64,000 bases of DNA, taken from the NCBI GenBank assembly GCA_012842745.1, contig DUSF01000056.1, positions 124,001 to 188,000 on the forward strand, read 5' to 3'. Source of the stretch: Bacillus sp. (in: firmicutes) (GTDB lineage Bacteria > Bacillota > Bacilli > Bacillales > Bacillaceae_J). A program made the position numbers and the translations under genes. The notes below the pieces were generated by a model, which saw nothing but the letters and a program-made list of their open reading frames with translations, ran no database searches and had not been told where the DNA came from. This document shows positions 18,708 to 28,779 of this stretch, one piece after another (the stretch's first letter is position 1; every line of letters starts with the position of its first letter).

Positions 18708-19554
18708 AAAATTAAGAGCAAAAATTGAAAAGCTGCAAAGTGGGGCGAAGACAAAAACAATTGCTGTCGTTAGCGGAAAGGGCGGAGTTGGAAAATCAAA
18801 CTTTTCGTTAAATTTTGCCCTTGGTTTAGGAAAAACGGGTGCATCAGTGCTATTATTTGATATGGATATCGGTATGGGCAATATCGATATTTTAATGGGG
18901 GTAACATCAAGGCACACCATTGTCGATATGTTTGAAAATGATCTGGAGCTTAAAGACATTATTGAAAAAGGTGCAGAGAATCTTTCGTATGTTGCTGCTG
19001 GTACAGGCTTATCGACTATTTTTAAGCTTGAAACAAGCAAGTTTGAAAACTTTGCTAGTCAACTTGAGGAGCTTGTAGAGGATTATCAATATATTATTTT
19101 TGATATGGGAGCAGGCATTACCGATGATAGCATGCAGTTTATTTTGGCGGCAAATGAAATTATTGTGATTGTGACACCAGAACCGACATCGATTACAGAT
19201 GCTTATGCTGCCATGAAGTATATTCATTTAAAGGAATCAGAAATGCCCTTTTATTTAATTATTAATCGGGCTTTTTCTGAAAAGCAGGCATTGTCTACGT
19301 CAAACCGGCTCGGAAGTGCTGTAAAACGATTTTTAGAAAAGGATATTGTTTCATTAGGCGATTTGCCAGATGATCGTATAGTATCTAAGGCAGTTAGCCA
19401 TCAAACTCCATTTTTACTTTATGCACCAGATTCTAATGTTAGTCGCTCCATGTTAACGATTGTCAATCGGTATACGAAAAGTGATTTTAATCAAAAAAAA
19501 TCTGCATCTTCCTATAGTTTTATTTCCAAGCTTCGTCAGTATTTTAGTAAATAA
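18691..19554 (+). CDS. flhG: MinD-like ATPase FlhG (YlxH)
   Basis: A 287-residue MinD/ParA-family ATPase that stimulates FlhF GTPase and controls flagellar number and spacing. The N-terminal DQAEKLRAKIEKLQS helix is the FlhF-activating segment known in the family. A deviant Walker A, SGKGGVGKSNFS (about residues 28-39), and DMDIGMGNID follow. It overlaps flhF by 17 bases. Confidence 0.96.
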   Translation: MRDQAEKLRAKIEKLQSGAKTKTIAVVSGKGGVGKSNFSLNFALGLGKTGASVLLFDMDIGMGNIDILMGVTSRHTIVDMFENDLELKDIIEKGAENLSYVAAGTGLSTIFKLETSKFENFASQLEELVEDYQYIIFDMGAGITDDSMQFILAANEIIVIVTPEPTSITDAYAAMKYIHLKESEMPFYLIINRAFSEKQALSTSNRLGSAVKRFLEKDIVSLGDLPDDRIVSKAVSHQTPFLLYAPDSNVSRSMLTIVNRYTKSDFNQKKSASSYSFISKLRQYFSK

Positions 19555-19651
19555 TAAAAATCCATTAAAAGAATTTCGCGACTTAGTTTGAGATGACATA
19601 ATAATGGTCAACTAAAATAGTGCGCTAAGATTAGAAAGGTAGGGTAGATAG

Positions 19652-20725
19652 GTGACAAATCAAGTAAAAGTTTTAGTTGTTGATGATTCAGCATTTATGA
19701 GAAAGTTAATTACAGACTTTTTAAGTGCGGATTCTCGTTTTCATGTTGTCGGCACAGCTAGAAATGGAAAAGATGCCATCGAAAAAGTGAAGGAATGGCA
19801 GCCTGATGTTGTCACACTTGATGTTGAAATGCCTGAAATGAATGGTCTTGAGGCGCTGCGTGTTATTATGAGCGATTATCCAACAAGAGTGGTTATGCTT
19901 TCAACAACAACTCAGCAAGGTGCTGACAACACTTTGCAAGCTATTGCAAACGGTGCTGTCGATTTTATTGCCAAGCCATCAGGGGCCATTTCACTTGATT
20001 TAGAAAGAATAAAAGACGAAATTATTCAAAAGGTATTGATGGCTTCGAAAGCGAATATCCAAGGTATATCACATAAAAATAATAAAGTACTTTCGCCAGT
20101 TGAAGAAATGAAGCCAACTGTTACAGCGTTACCTCGTAATAAAAATAGAAATAAACAAATTGTTTGTATTGGGACTTCTACAGGTGGACCTAGAGCACTT
20201 CAACAAGTTCTTACCAAATTACCACCAACAATTAATTCACCGATTGTAGTCGTTCAACATATGCCAGCTGGGTTTACAAAATCATTAGCAGTAAGATTGA
20301 ATTCCATCAGTGATATTATCGTAAAGGAAGCAGAGAATGGTGATATTCTCGAAAATGGGACTGCCTACATTGCACCCGGAGGATATCATCTTAAATTAAA
20401 AGAAATGGGCAATGCTCTCTCGATTTATTTGGACCAATCTGAGCCACTAAATGGTCATCGCCCTTCGGTTGATGCCATGTACGATTCTATTAGCAGAATA
20501 AAAAATTACCGTAAAATTGCGGTCATCATGACCGGTATGGGCTCAGATGGGACAAAAGGTTTAATTGCCCTAAAATCAGCGGGTAATACGATTGCAATTG
20601 CAGAATCCGAAGAAACATCCGTCGTTTTCGGAATGCCAAAGTCTGCTATTGCAACTGATTTAGTTGATGAAGTCGTGAACTTGGAAAAAATAGCTCCAAC
20701 AATTATGAAGTACATTGATGCTTAA
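19652..20725 (+). CDS. cheB: Chemotaxis protein-glutamate methylesterase CheB
   Basis: Removes methyl groups from chemoreceptors and is activated by CheA phosphorylation. The 357-residue product has a receiver domain (VDDSAFMRKL, phospho-Asp in VVTLDVEMPEMNG), a linker at about 130-165, and the esterase domain. The catalytic Ser (GTSTGGPRALQQ), His (VVQHMPAGFT) and Asp (MTGMGSDGTKG) are all visible. GTG 19652 follows an AGGTAGGG SD. The 97-base gap before it holds no clear signal. Confidence 0.96.
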   Translation: MTNQVKVLVVDDSAFMRKLITDFLSADSRFHVVGTARNGKDAIEKVKEWQPDVVTLDVEMPEMNGLEALRVIMSDYPTRVVMLSTTTQQGADNTLQAIANGAVDFIAKPSGAISLDLERIKDEIIQKVLMASKANIQGISHKNNKVLSPVEEMKPTVTALPRNKNRNKQIVCIGTSTGGPRALQQVLTKLPPTINSPIVVVQHMPAGFTKSLAVRLNSISDIIVKEAENGDILENGTAYIAPGGYHLKLKEMGNALSIYLDQSEPLNGHRPSVDAMYDSISRIKNYRKIAVIMTGMGSDGTKGLIALKSAGNTIAIAESEETSVVFGMPKSAIATDLVDEVVNLEKIAPTIMKYIDA

Positions 20726-20738
20726 AGGGGTGTTCAAT

Positions 20739-22802
20739 ATGGATACAAACCAATATTTAGAAATGTTTATCGATGAAAGCAAGGAACATTTACAGGCTAT
20801 AAATGAGAATTTATTAGCTTTAGAAAACGATCCAGGTGACATCAATATTGTTAACGAAATCTTTAGATCCGCCCATACATTAAAAGGAATGTCAGCAACA
20901 ATGGGGTATGAGGATTTAGCAAATCTAACCCATAAAATGGAGAATGTTCTTGACGCCATTAGAAATAATAAGGTAACAGTCAATTCTGATATTTTAGACG
21001 TTGTCTTTGCCTCTGTCGACGACCTTGAAGCAATGGTGAACGATATTGCTAGTGGTGGTGACGGCAAAAGAGATGTAACCGAAGTGGTTAGTAAACTACT
21101 TTTAATCGAAAAAGGTGAAGATCCGAAGGCAGCCAACCGAAATGCTGTTCAAGAAGATCCGACGCCTTCGAAAAACGGTGGGCTTGACTCAATGGGGGAA
21201 TTAGATCAGTTTGAATTGACTGTTTTGGAACAGTCTAAGGAACAAGGCTTTAATAGTTATCAAATAACTGTAAAGTTAAGGGATGATTGCTTACTCAGAG
21301 GTGCCCGCGTTTTTATGGTGTTTGAAATATTAGAACAAATAGGGGAGGTTATTAAGGCCAATCCTTCTGTTGAAGACCTTGAGGAAGAAAGATTTGACTA
21401 TGAATTCTCCGTCATCCTCGTTTCTAGAGAAAGTGCGGAAGACATTGAAAAACGCATTATGAAAGTTTCAGAGATTGAAAGAGTAGATGCTGAAGAATTT
21501 TCAATTGAAGAGTATAGACAAAATCAAAAAAATCTAAATAAAGAAATCCAAATGGATAACAGAGATGACCAGGATGCGAATGGTTCACAAGCTAGCGATG
21601 AGTCTGACAAAAAAAGTGAGAATGGCAAAGAAAAATCAAAAGGGCAAAATGTCTCTAACAAAACAATCCGCGTTAATATTGAGCGCTTAGATATTTTAAT
21701 GAATTTATTTGAAGAGCTTGTGATTGATAGAGGACGTCTTGAACAAATTTCCAATGATTTAAATAATCCAGAGCTTCATGAAACAGTGGAGAGAATGTCA
21801 CGCATTTCAGGAGATCTGCAAAATATTATTTTAAATATGCGAATGGTTCCGGTTGAACAAGTATTTAACCGTTTTCCGCGCATGGTAAGACAGCTTGCTC
21901 GTGATTTAAAGAAAAAAATTCATTTAGATATTATCGGTGCGGAAACAGAATTAGACCGGACGGTTATTGATGAAATTGGTGACCCACTTGTTCATTTAAT
22001 CCGAAATGCTATTGATCACGGGGTTGAAACCCCTGAAGAACGTCGCGCAAAAGGAAAGCAAGAAGAAGGTTGGGTTGTCTTAAAAGCCTATCATAGTGGA
22101 AATCATGTGTTTATTGAAATTGAAGATGATGGGGCTGGCATTAATCGTGACAAAGTCTTGAAAAAGGCAATTGAAAGAGGTGTTGTCACAGCTGAAATGG
22201 GAGCTAATATGACCGATAAGCAAGTGTACGAGCTTATTTTGGCCTCTGGTTTTTCTACAGCAGATAAGATTTCTGATGTTTCCGGACGGGGTGTTGGTCT
22301 AGATGTTGTTAAAAACACGATTGAATCACTTAGCGGTTCAGTTTCTATTGATTCAAAGTATGGGGAAGGCTCTATTTTTTCAATTCAACTACCATTAACA
22401 TTATCAATTATCTCTGTCATGCTAGTAGAAATTCAAGAGGAAAAATATGCCATTCCTTTATCGTCAATTATTGAAACGGCTATTATAAAAAAAGAGGACA
22501 TTTTAAATGCCCATAATCAAAAGGTGATTGATTTCAGAGGAAAGGTCGTACCTTTAGTATTTTTAAAGGATATCTTTGAAGTACCAACTGTCGGGGAAGA
22601 GGACGGCCTTTTATCTGTTGTTATCGTTCGTAAAGGGGACAAAATGGCTGGACTTGTTGTCGATTCTTTCATAGGTCAACAAGAAATTGTCTTAAAGTCA
22701 CTAGGGAATTATTTAACATCCGCATTTGCAATATCTGGCGCCACAATCCTTGGAAATGGACAAGTTGCTTTAATTATTGATTGCAATGCTTTAATAAAAT
22801 AG
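20739..22802 (+). CDS. cheA: Chemotaxis histidine kinase CheA
   Basis: The 687-residue kinase couples receptors to CheY and CheB. The phospho-His is in SAHTLKGMSATMG (P1). The P2 domain and a charged Asp/Glu/Lys/Ser linker (about residues 270-310) follow. Then come dimerisation, the ATPase domain with N-box LVHLIRNAIDHGVETP and G-boxes (EDDGAGIN, GRGVGLDV), and the CheW-like P5 domain. Start ATG 20739 after AAAGGGG (20724-20730), just past cheB. Confidence 0.97.
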   Translation: MDTNQYLEMFIDESKEHLQAINENLLALENDPGDINIVNEIFRSAHTLKGMSATMGYEDLANLTHKMENVLDAIRNNKVTVNSDILDVVFASVDDLEAMVNDIASGGDGKRDVTEVVSKLLLIEKGEDPKAANRNAVQEDPTPSKNGGLDSMGELDQFELTVLEQSKEQGFNSYQITVKLRDDCLLRGARVFMVFEILEQIGEVIKANPSVEDLEEERFDYEFSVILVSRESAEDIEKRIMKVSEIERVDAEEFSIEEYRQNQKNLNKEIQMDNRDDQDANGSQASDESDKKSENGKEKSKGQNVSNKTIRVNIERLDILMNLFEELVIDRGRLEQISNDLNNPELHETVERMSRISGDLQNIILNMRMVPVEQVFNRFPRMVRQLARDLKKKIHLDIIGAETELDRTVIDEIGDPLVHLIRNAIDHGVETPEERRAKGKQEEGWVVLKAYHSGNHVFIEIEDDGAGINRDKVLKKAIERGVVTAEMGANMTDKQVYELILASGFSTADKISDVSGRGVGLDVVKNTIESLSGSVSIDSKYGEGSIFSIQLPLTLSIISVMLVEIQEEKYAIPLSSIIETAIIKKEDILNAHNQKVIDFRGKVVPLVFLKDIFEVPTVGEEDGLLSVVIVRKGDKMAGLVVDSFIGQQEIVLKSLGNYLTSAFAISGATILGNGQVALIIDCNALIK

Positions 22803-22845
22803 ATTTTTTGTGGTGATAAATAATGCTGATGAGGAGGAAACTAAA

Positions 22846-23316
22846 ATGTCTACTACTACTTTAACCGACCTGAAAGTCATCGTTTTTCAATTAAAAGATG
22901 AAGAATACGGCATTCCGGTTCAACAGGTTCAATCAATCGAGCGAATGATGCATATTACCCGCGTACCTAAGGTTGCCAAATTCGTAAAAGGCGTTATGAA
23001 TTTACGTGGTGTCGTCACACCGATTATTGATTTACGGAACCGATTTGGAATCGAGGAAGCTGAGTACTCTGAAAGCACACGAATCATTATTGTTGGTGTA
23101 GGAGATATGGAAGTTGGTTTAATTGTAGATGCTGCTAATGATGTTGTTGATATCCCTGAAGAAGCTATTGAGCCTCCGCCGGAAGTAGTAGGCTCTATTG
23201 AAGTGGAATATTTAAATGGTGTAGCAAAGCTTGATAAAAGGCTATTAATCTTATTGAATCTAGAAAAAGTTTTAAATACAGAAGGCATGAAGGACTTTAA
23301 GCATATTGAGGTTTAA
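22846..23316 (+). CDS. cheW: Chemotaxis coupling protein CheW
   Basis: A 156-residue SH3-like adaptor linking CheA to receptors. ATG 22846 has the SD GAGGAGGAAAC. Conserved segments KDEEYGIPVQQVQSIE, VKGVMNLRGVVTPIIDLR and VGLIVDAANDVVDI are typical. It lies between cheA and cheC. Confidence 0.97.
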   Translation: MSTTTLTDLKVIVFQLKDEEYGIPVQQVQSIERMMHITRVPKVAKFVKGVMNLRGVVTPIIDLRNRFGIEEAEYSESTRIIIVGVGDMEVGLIVDAANDVVDIPEEAIEPPPEVVGSIEVEYLNGVAKLDKRLLILLNLEKVLNTEGMKDFKHIEV

Positions 23317-23321
23317 TTTAT

Positions 23322-23963
23322 ATGTCATTTATTAAACATATTAGAAGTCACCATTTAGATATTCTTAAAGAAGTAGGGAATATTGGCGCTGGGAATGCAG
23401 CAACGGCTCTTTCAAAAATACTTGGAAAAAAAATAGACATGAACGTACCTAACGTAAGAATTGTATCGTTTGATGAAATGATGGATTTGGTCGGTGGATC
23501 AGAAAAAGTCATTGCCTCTGTTTTTCTTAGAATTGAGGGTGATGCACCTGGTAGTATTTATTTTATGCTCCCACTTGAACAAGCAAGAAAGTATATTAAA
23601 CAAATGACGGGGGAAGAAAACTTCTCTTTTGAGAATCCTCCTTATTCCGAACTATCTGTTTCTGCTTTACAAGAGCTTGGAAACATTCTTTCAGGCTCTT
23701 ATTTATCAGCTTTGTCTGATTTTACAAAGTTGGATTTCTATCCTTCTGTTCCTGCTTTAGGAATTGATATGGTTGGGGCAATCCTTAGCTACGGGTTAAT
23801 GGAAGTATCACAAGAGAGTGATTTTGTAATTGTGATTGATACGGCTGTCAGTGAAGACGATGACTTCACTCATGCTAGTGTAAGGGGGCATTTTTTCCTT
23901 TTGCTAGACCCTGGATCATTTGAAAAAATATTTAGTGCGTTGGGAGTACCTGTTGATGAATGA
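23322..23963 (+). CDS. cheC: CheY-P phosphatase CheC
   Basis: The 213-residue protein has both CheC active-site motifs, DILKEVGN and SALQELGN. It dephosphorylates CheY-P weakly and regulates CheD by binding it. The ATG follows cheW by 5 bases. The stop overlaps the cheD start by 8 bases, fitting their paired function. Confidence 0.96.
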   Translation: MSFIKHIRSHHLDILKEVGNIGAGNAATALSKILGKKIDMNVPNVRIVSFDEMMDLVGGSEKVIASVFLRIEGDAPGSIYFMLPLEQARKYIKQMTGEENFSFENPPYSELSVSALQELGNILSGSYLSALSDFTKLDFYPSVPALGIDMVGAILSYGLMEVSQESDFVIVIDTAVSEDDDFTHASVRGHFFLLLDPGSFEKIFSALGVPVDE

Positions 23964-24453
23964 GATTGTTAATATTATTAAGGTTGGGATTGCGGATATG
24001 AATATCGTTGAATCCCCAAATCTCATACGCACATCAGGTTTGGGGTCATGTGTTGGAGTGGTCATTTACGATACTCAAAAAGAAATTGCCGGACTTGCAC
24101 ATGTTATGCTTCCTGATTCGTCTTTAGCGAAGGGCTCGTCTATTAACTTAGCTAAGTATGCAGATACTGCTATTGAAGAATTACTTAATAGAATTCAGCG
24201 TATAGGTGGTAAACAAAGCATTTTTAAGGCTAAAATTGCCGGTGGAGCGCAAATGTTTCAATTTGCTTCCCAAAATGAAATGATGAGAATCGGTCCTAGA
24301 AATGTTGAAGCAGTAAAAAAAGAACTACAGCGTTTTCGCATACCGATTATAGCAGAAGATGTCGGTGGCAACAGTGGCCGCACAATCGAATTTAATCCGA
24401 GTACACGCTTGTTGAATATTCGTACAGTAAATCAGGGAGTTAAAGATATTTAA
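23956..24453 (+). CDS. cheD: Chemoreceptor glutamine deamidase CheD
   Basis: Deamidates receptor glutamines and activates receptors. ATG 23956 overlaps the cheC stop and gives 165 residues, the family length. The catalytic Cys in [14 protein letters not shown] and the His in [10 protein letters not shown] are present, with the later GGAQMFQFA motif. The weak GGGAG SD in cheC suggests translational coupling. Confidence 0.95.
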   Translation: MNEIVNIIKVGIADMNIVESPNLIRTSGLGSCVGVVIYDTQKEIAGLAHVMLPDSSLAKGSSINLAKYADTAIEELLNRIQRIGGKQSIFKAKIAGGAQMFQFASQNEMMRIGPRNVEAVKKELQRFRIPIIAEDVGGNSGRTIEFNPSTRLLNIRTVNQGVKDI

Positions 24454-24481
24454 TATTGATACATCTTTAAGGAGGAGTACA

Positions 24482-25246
24482 ATGGCGCGATTACCATCAA
24501 ATGAGGATCAAATATGGCAAAAGTGGATCAATCAAAAGGATCCTCAAGCTGGTGATTCATTAATACGTCTATATATGCCTCTTGTTAATTACCATGTTCA
24601 AAGAATTGCCGTCGGTTTACCTAAAAATGTAAGTAGAGAAGATGTAAAAAGCTATGGTCTTATCGGCCTATACGATGCACTCGAAAAATTTGATCGATCA
24701 AGGGATTTAAAATTTGATACGTATGCCTCATTCCGAATTAGAGGTGCGATTATAGATGGACTTCGAAAGGAAGATTGGCTACCGCGAAGTTTAAGAGAAA
24801 AAAATAAAAAAATCGAAGCTGTGATTGAACGGCTAGAACAAAAATATATGAGGAATGTCACGGTCGAAGAAATAGCTAGAGAAGTTGAGATGACAGAAGA
24901 AGAAGTAAGTAATGTTATTACGGAAGGCTTTTTTGCCAATATTTTATCGATTGATGAAGGAAACAAAGATGTTGATGAAAAAGATGGACAGAGCTTTTCG
25001 ATTCGCGATAAAAATACGCTAACGCCAGAAGAACATATCGTTCGAGAGGAACTATATAACGAGCTTGCAGAAACAATTGGTGAATTAAATGAGAAGGAAC
25101 AGTTAGTTGTTAGTTTATTTTATCAAGAGGAGCTTACACTAACTGAAATTGGTCAAGTTCTAGGATTATCGACATCAAGGATTTCGCAAATTCATTCAAA
25201 AGCACTTTTTAAGCTACGCCATTCATTAACCGTTAAAAGGAAGTGA
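24482..25246 (+). CDS. sigD: Flagellar/motility sigma factor SigD
   Basis: A 254-residue FliA-type sigma factor for late flagellar, chemotaxis and autolysin genes. Region 2 (SYGLIGLYDALEKFDRSRD, FDTYASFRIRGAIIDGLR), region 3 and region 4 (LTLTEIGQVLGLSTSRISQ) are intact. SD AAGGAGGAG before ATG 24482. Placement near the operon end matters in B. subtilis, where transcript abundance over sigD sets the motile fraction. Confidence 0.97.
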   Translation: MARLPSNEDQIWQKWINQKDPQAGDSLIRLYMPLVNYHVQRIAVGLPKNVSREDVKSYGLIGLYDALEKFDRSRDLKFDTYASFRIRGAIIDGLRKEDWLPRSLREKNKKIEAVIERLEQKYMRNVTVEEIAREVEMTEEEVSNVITEGFFANILSIDEGNKDVDEKDGQSFSIRDKNTLTPEEHIVREELYNELAETIGELNEKEQLVVSLFYQEELTLTEIGQVLGLSTSRISQIHSKALFKLRHSLTVKRK

Positions 25247-25251
25247 TAAAA

Positions 25252-25566
25252 GTGAGCTTAAAGCTAGTAGAATTACAGGTTGCGCTTCCAAGAACACAAG
25301 ATGTAGGAAAATTGCAAGAAGAATTACAGCAAAGAGCTCGACATACCCAAGACCATTTGACTGCAGAACACTTAAAAGAAGAAAGCGATAAAAGAAAACA
25401 AGTAAATAAATACGACGAAACTACAAAAAGTAAGCTGAATAATGATCACAAAGGCTCTAATGGAATGAACGATTCTGAGAAAAATAGAAAACAAAAGAAA
25501 CAAAAACAGAAACAACAAGAAACTCATCATCCCTATAAAGGAAATCTAATTGATATTGAGGGATAA
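25252..25566 (+). CDS. Small Lys/Gln-rich protein between sigD and swrB
   Basis: A 104-residue product from GTG 25252 (SD AAGGAAGTGA overlapping the sigD stop). The N-terminal third (MSLKLVELQVALPRTQDVGK, then LQEELQQRARHTQDH) looks structured. The rest is highly charged and low-complexity, with a Lys/Gln run (QKKQKQKQQE) near the end. There is no membrane segment. I do not recognise a functional family. The gene is in the fla/che operon, overlaps its neighbours tightly and has no counterpart that I recall in B. subtilis 168. Confidence 0.7.
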   Translation: MSLKLVELQVALPRTQDVGKLQEELQQRARHTQDHLTAEHLKEESDKRKQVNKYDETTKSKLNNDHKGSNGMNDSEKNRKQKKQKQKQQETHHPYKGNLIDIEG

Positions 25567-25567
25567 A

Positions 25568-26137
25568 ATGTATCCATTATTACTAGTAATAAGTTTTATT
25601 TTGCACCTGCTTGCGTTTTTTTGGATTATTTTATTATCAATGCGCTTAAAACGTTCAAATGAGATTGAAACGAGGCAAAAAGAAATACAAAATGAAATAG
25701 AAGATTTGTTTCAATCGTATTTGCTTGAAATGAAGGAAGAAAACGAAAAACTGTTGAATATGATTGAAAAATCTGCAAAAACTAGTATGGACAACAAAGA
25801 GTCAGGTAAAAATGATGAACAAAGCAATCATTTTTCAAACGAAACACGACCTCTAGAGACATATGAACCACCGGTGAATTTACGTAGTAAAATGACCCAA
25901 CAAGTTTATCAAAATATAAATTTGAATAAGCCAAAAATCTCATCTTCGGTTGAAGAAGCTACTGAGTATGTACCGCCAGTACCAAGCGGTGATGAAGAGT
26001 TCGAAGAATCTTCGGCTTCCCAAGTGATTAGATTACATGAGCAAGGTCGTAATCCAACTGAAATAGCGAAAAAGCTTAATATGGGGAAAACGGAAGTCGA
26101 GTTACTACTTAAATTTAATGGTCAAAAGGATAATTAG
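25568..26137 (+). CDS. swrB: Swarming motility protein SwrB
   Basis: The 189-residue single-pass membrane protein has an N-terminal transmembrane helix (MYPLLLVISFILHLLAFFWI region). A coiled coil and a disordered linker follow. The C-terminal helix-turn-helix-like motif ASQVIRLHEQGRNPTEIAKK is characteristic of SwrB/YlxL. In B. subtilis SwrB promotes maturation of the basal body and export. ATG 25568 begins one base after the previous stop. It is the last gene of the fla/che operon. Confidence 0.88.
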   Translation: MYPLLLVISFILHLLAFFWIILLSMRLKRSNEIETRQKEIQNEIEDLFQSYLLEMKEENEKLLNMIEKSAKTSMDNKESGKNDEQSNHFSNETRPLETYEPPVNLRSKMTQQVYQNINLNKPKISSSVEEATEYVPPVPSGDEEFEESSASQVIRLHEQGRNPTEIAKKLNMGKTEVELLLKFNGQKDN

Positions 26138-26139
26138 AC

Positions 26140-26168
26140 TTGATTCAAGAGTTACTATATGGTATAGT
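26140..26168 (+). promoter_or_regulatory. SigA-type promoter of rpsB
   Basis: -35 TTGATT (26140-26145), 17-base spacer and -10 TATAGT (26163-26168), with an extended TG motif one base before the -10. It starts right after swrB. The same bases form a 10-bp inverted repeat (26150-26159 / 26163-26172) with no T-run, so I read this as a promoter and not a terminator. Confidence 0.75.
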
Positions 26169-26200
26169 AACTTTCGGTGTTAAATACACACGTTCGTTGA

Positions 26201-26237
26201 TTAAAGCAGTGGTGCTACATACGTAGTGTTGCTTTAA
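26201..26237 (+). promoter_or_regulatory. Structured leader of rpsB
   Basis: The transcript from the promoter above would have a leader of about 105 bases. TTAAAGCA (26201-26208) pairs with TGCTTTAA (26230-26237), and an inner CTAC/GTAG pair can extend the stem. Ribosomal protein leaders often bind their own product. S2 autoregulation here is inference from position and fold only. Confidence 0.45.
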
Positions 26238-26281
26238 AATGAAACGTACGGAGGAATCAAAACCAAATAGGAGGAAGAAAA

Positions 26282-26992
26282 ATGTCAGTAATTTCAATGA
26301 AACAATTATTAGAAGCAGGTGTTCATTTCGGACACCAAACACGTAGATGGAATCCAAAGATGAAGCGTTACATCTTCACTGAGCGTAACGGCATCTACAT
26401 CATTGATTTGCAAAAAACAGTGAAAAAAGTAGAAGAAGCGTTCAACTTCATGAAGGAAGTAGCTGCAAATGGCGGTACTATTCTTTTTGTAGGTACGAAA
26501 AAGCAAGCACAAGATTCTGTTAAAGAAGAAGCAGAACGTAGTGGCATGTACTTTGTAAACCAACGTTGGTTAGGTGGTACATTAACAAACTTTGAAACAA
26601 TTCAAAAACGTATTGCACGTTTGAAAGAAATTGAAAGAATGCGTGAAGATGGCACATTTGATGTGTTACCTAAAAAAGAAGTTGTTAATCTTAACAAAGA
26701 ATTAGAACGCCTTGAAAAGTTTTTAGGCGGTATTAAGGAAATGAAAGAAATTCCTGATTGCTTATTCATTATCGACCCACGTAAAGAGCGCATCGCGGTT
26801 GCTGAAGCACATAAATTAAACATTCCAATCGTTGCAATCGTTGATACAAACTGTGATCCAGATGAAATTGATTATGTGATTCCAGGTAATGATGATGCAA
26901 TCCGCGCTGTAAAACTTTTAACTGCAAAAATGGCTGATGCTATTATTGAAGCTAAACAAGGTGAAGAAGTAGCGCCTGTTGCTGCAGAATAA
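26282..26992 (+). CDS. rpsB: 30S ribosomal protein S2
   Basis: A 236-residue S2, the usual length. It has the N-terminal [20 protein letters not shown] and the conserved [15 protein letters not shown] and [11 protein letters not shown] segments. SD AGGAGGAAG before ATG 26282. It is followed by a terminator-like hairpin and then tsf, the standard order. Confidence 0.98.
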   Translation: MSVISMKQLLEAGVHFGHQTRRWNPKMKRYIFTERNGIYIIDLQKTVKKVEEAFNFMKEVAANGGTILFVGTKKQAQDSVKEEAERSGMYFVNQRWLGGTLTNFETIQKRIARLKEIERMREDGTFDVLPKKEVVNLNKELERLEKFLGGIKEMKEIPDCLFIIDPRKERIAVAEAHKLNIPIVAIVDTNCDPDEIDYVIPGNDDAIRAVKLLTAKMADAIIEAKQGEEVAPVAAE

Positions 26993-27005
26993 TAAAAGCA
27001 ATAAT

Positions 27006-27043
27006 AAAGGTGGTAAGAGGGAAATGCCTTTTATCACCTTTTT
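27006..27043 (+). terminator. Terminator/attenuator between rpsB and tsf
   Basis: AAAGGTGGTAA (27006-27016) pairs with TTATCACCTTT (27031-27041), followed by a short T-run. It probably lowers read-through from rpsB into tsf. Confidence 0.75.
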
Positions 27044-27096
27044 AAAAGAGATGAACTTTATAAAGGATACATATCAATATTTAAGGAGGATTCAAC

Positions 27097-27981
27097 ATGG
27101 CAGTTACTGCACAAATGGTAAAAGAGCTTCGTGAAAAAACAGGTGCTGGAATGCTTGATTGTAAAAAAGCACTTACTGAAACAAATGGTGATATGGAAAA
27201 GGCAATTGATTTTCTTCGTGAGAAAGGTATTGCAAAAGCTGCTAATAAAGCTGACCGTATTGCTGCAGAAGGAACTACAACAGTTTTAACAAATGGTAAT
27301 AAAGCTGTTATTGTAGAAATAAATGCTGAAACAGATTTTGTTGCAAAAAATGATGCTTTCAAACAATTAGTATCAGAATTGGCTGAACATTTATTATCAC
27401 AACAACCTGCTAATTTAGAAGAAGCTTTAGCGCAAAGTTTAAATGGAAATGGTCCAGCAGTAGAAGAGCACATCAATGCTGCAATTGCAAAAATTGGCGA
27501 AAAAATTTCTTTACGTCGCTTCCAATTAGTTGATAAAGAAGATAGTGAAGCATTCGGCGTTTACCTACATATGGGAGGACGTATTGGCGTTTTAACAGTT
27601 CTTGCTGGTACAAATGATGCTGATGTAGCAAAAGACGTTGCTATGCATATTGCTGCTGTAAATCCACGTTATATTACACGTGATGAAGTTTCGGCAGAAG
27701 AAACTGAAAGAGAAAAAGAAGTATTAACACAACAAGCCCTAAATGAAGGAAAGCCTGCTAACATCGTTGAAAAGATGGTTATTGGCCGTTTAGGCAAATT
27801 CTTTGAAGAAATTTGCTTGCTTGACCAGTCTTTCGTTAAAGATCCAGATCAAAAAGTTGGCAAATATGTTCAATCAAAGGGTGCATCTGTAAAAGCTTTT
27901 GTTCGCTATGAAGTTGGAGAGGGAATGGAAAAGCGTCAAGAAAACTTTGCAGAAGAAGTAATGAACCAAATTAAAAAATAA
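27097..27981 (+). CDS. tsf: Elongation factor Ts
   Basis: The 294-residue guanine nucleotide exchange factor for EF-Tu. The N-terminal UBA-like domain has [19 protein letters not shown]. The [15 protein letters not shown] motif and the two-domain core follow. SD AAGGAGGA before ATG 27097. Confidence 0.98.
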   Translation: MAVTAQMVKELREKTGAGMLDCKKALTETNGDMEKAIDFLREKGIAKAANKADRIAAEGTTTVLTNGNKAVIVEINAETDFVAKNDAFKQLVSELAEHLLSQQPANLEEALAQSLNGNGPAVEEHINAAIAKIGEKISLRRFQLVDKEDSEAFGVYLHMGGRIGVLTVLAGTNDADVAKDVAMHIAAVNPRYITRDEVSAEETEREKEVLTQQALNEGKPANIVEKMVIGRLGKFFEEICLLDQSFVKDPDQKVGKYVQSKGASVKAFVRYEVGEGMEKRQENFAEEVMNQIKK

Positions 27982-27990
27982 TGGTATTCT

Positions 27991-28018
27991 ATAGGGAACA
28001 CGATGTGTTCCCTATTTT
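27991..28018 (+). terminator. Terminator after tsf
   Basis: Perfect inverted repeat ATAGGGAACAC / GTGTTCCCTAT with a 3-base loop, followed by TTTT. Confidence 0.85.
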
Positions 28019-28054
28019 AAAATAAATAATGGTTTTATAACGGTGGAGGTAGTC

Positions 28055-28777
28055 ATGACGAATCCAAAATATAAACGTGTCGTATTAAAATTAAGCGGTG
28101 AAGCTCTTGCAGGTCCAAAGGGTTTTGGTATCGATCCAGCCGTTATTAACAGCATTGCCAAACAAGTGAAGGAAATTGCCGAAATGAACGTCGAGGTTGC
28201 TGTCGTCGTTGGCGGGGGCAATATTTGGCGCGGTAAAATCGGTAGTGAAATGGGCATGGACCGTGCAACGGCGGATTATATGGGGATGCTTGCCACTTGT
28301 ATGAACTCCTTGGCTTTACAAGATAGTCTTGAAAGTATGGGAATCGAAACTCGTGTGCAAACTTCGATTGACATGCGTCAAGTAGCTGAACCTTATATAA
28401 GAAGAAAAGCAATTCGACATTTAGAAAAGAAACGAGTTGTTATATTTGCAGCAGGTACGGGAAATCCTTATTTTTCAACCGATACAACAGCGGCGCTCAG
28501 GGCTGCTGAAATTGAAGCTGATGTCATTTTAATGGCAAAAAACAATGTTGATGGTGTCTATAGTGCAGATCCTACTGTTGATAAAAATGCGGTAAAATAT
28601 GAAACCCTTTCTTATCTTGATGTAATAAAGGAAGGATTAGCTGTTATGGACTCAACTGCTTCTTCCTTATGTATGGATAATGATATTCCACTTATTGTCT
28701 TTTCCATCATGGAAGAAGGAAATATTAAACGTGTAGTCTATGGTGAAAATATCGGAACAATTGTAAAGGGGAAATAA
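28055..28777 (+). CDS. pyrH: UMP kinase
   Basis: Phosphorylates UMP to UDP in pyrimidine nucleotide synthesis. ATG 28055 (SD GGTGGAGGT, 28041-28049) gives 240 residues, the standard length. The amino-acid-kinase fold motifs [20 protein letters not shown], and [20 protein letters not shown] are intact. It lies 2 bases before frr. Confidence 0.97.
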   Translation: MTNPKYKRVVLKLSGEALAGPKGFGIDPAVINSIAKQVKEIAEMNVEVAVVVGGGNIWRGKIGSEMGMDRATADYMGMLATCMNSLALQDSLESMGIETRVQTSIDMRQVAEPYIRRKAIRHLEKKRVVIFAAGTGNPYFSTDTTAALRAAEIEADVILMAKNNVDGVYSADPTVDKNAVKYETLSYLDVIKEGLAVMDSTASSLCMDNDIPLIVFSIMEEGNIKRVVYGENIGTIVKGK

Positions 28778-28779
28778 TC

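Noticed and set aside
19555-19651. Internal promoter before cheB
   Set aside because: TTGAGA is present, but no -10 at 16-18 bases is convincing.
26150-26172. Perfect 10-bp inverted repeat after swrB, as an operon terminator
   Set aside because: It is followed by CGG and no T-run, and its right arm is the -10 of a well-formed SigA promoter for rpsB.
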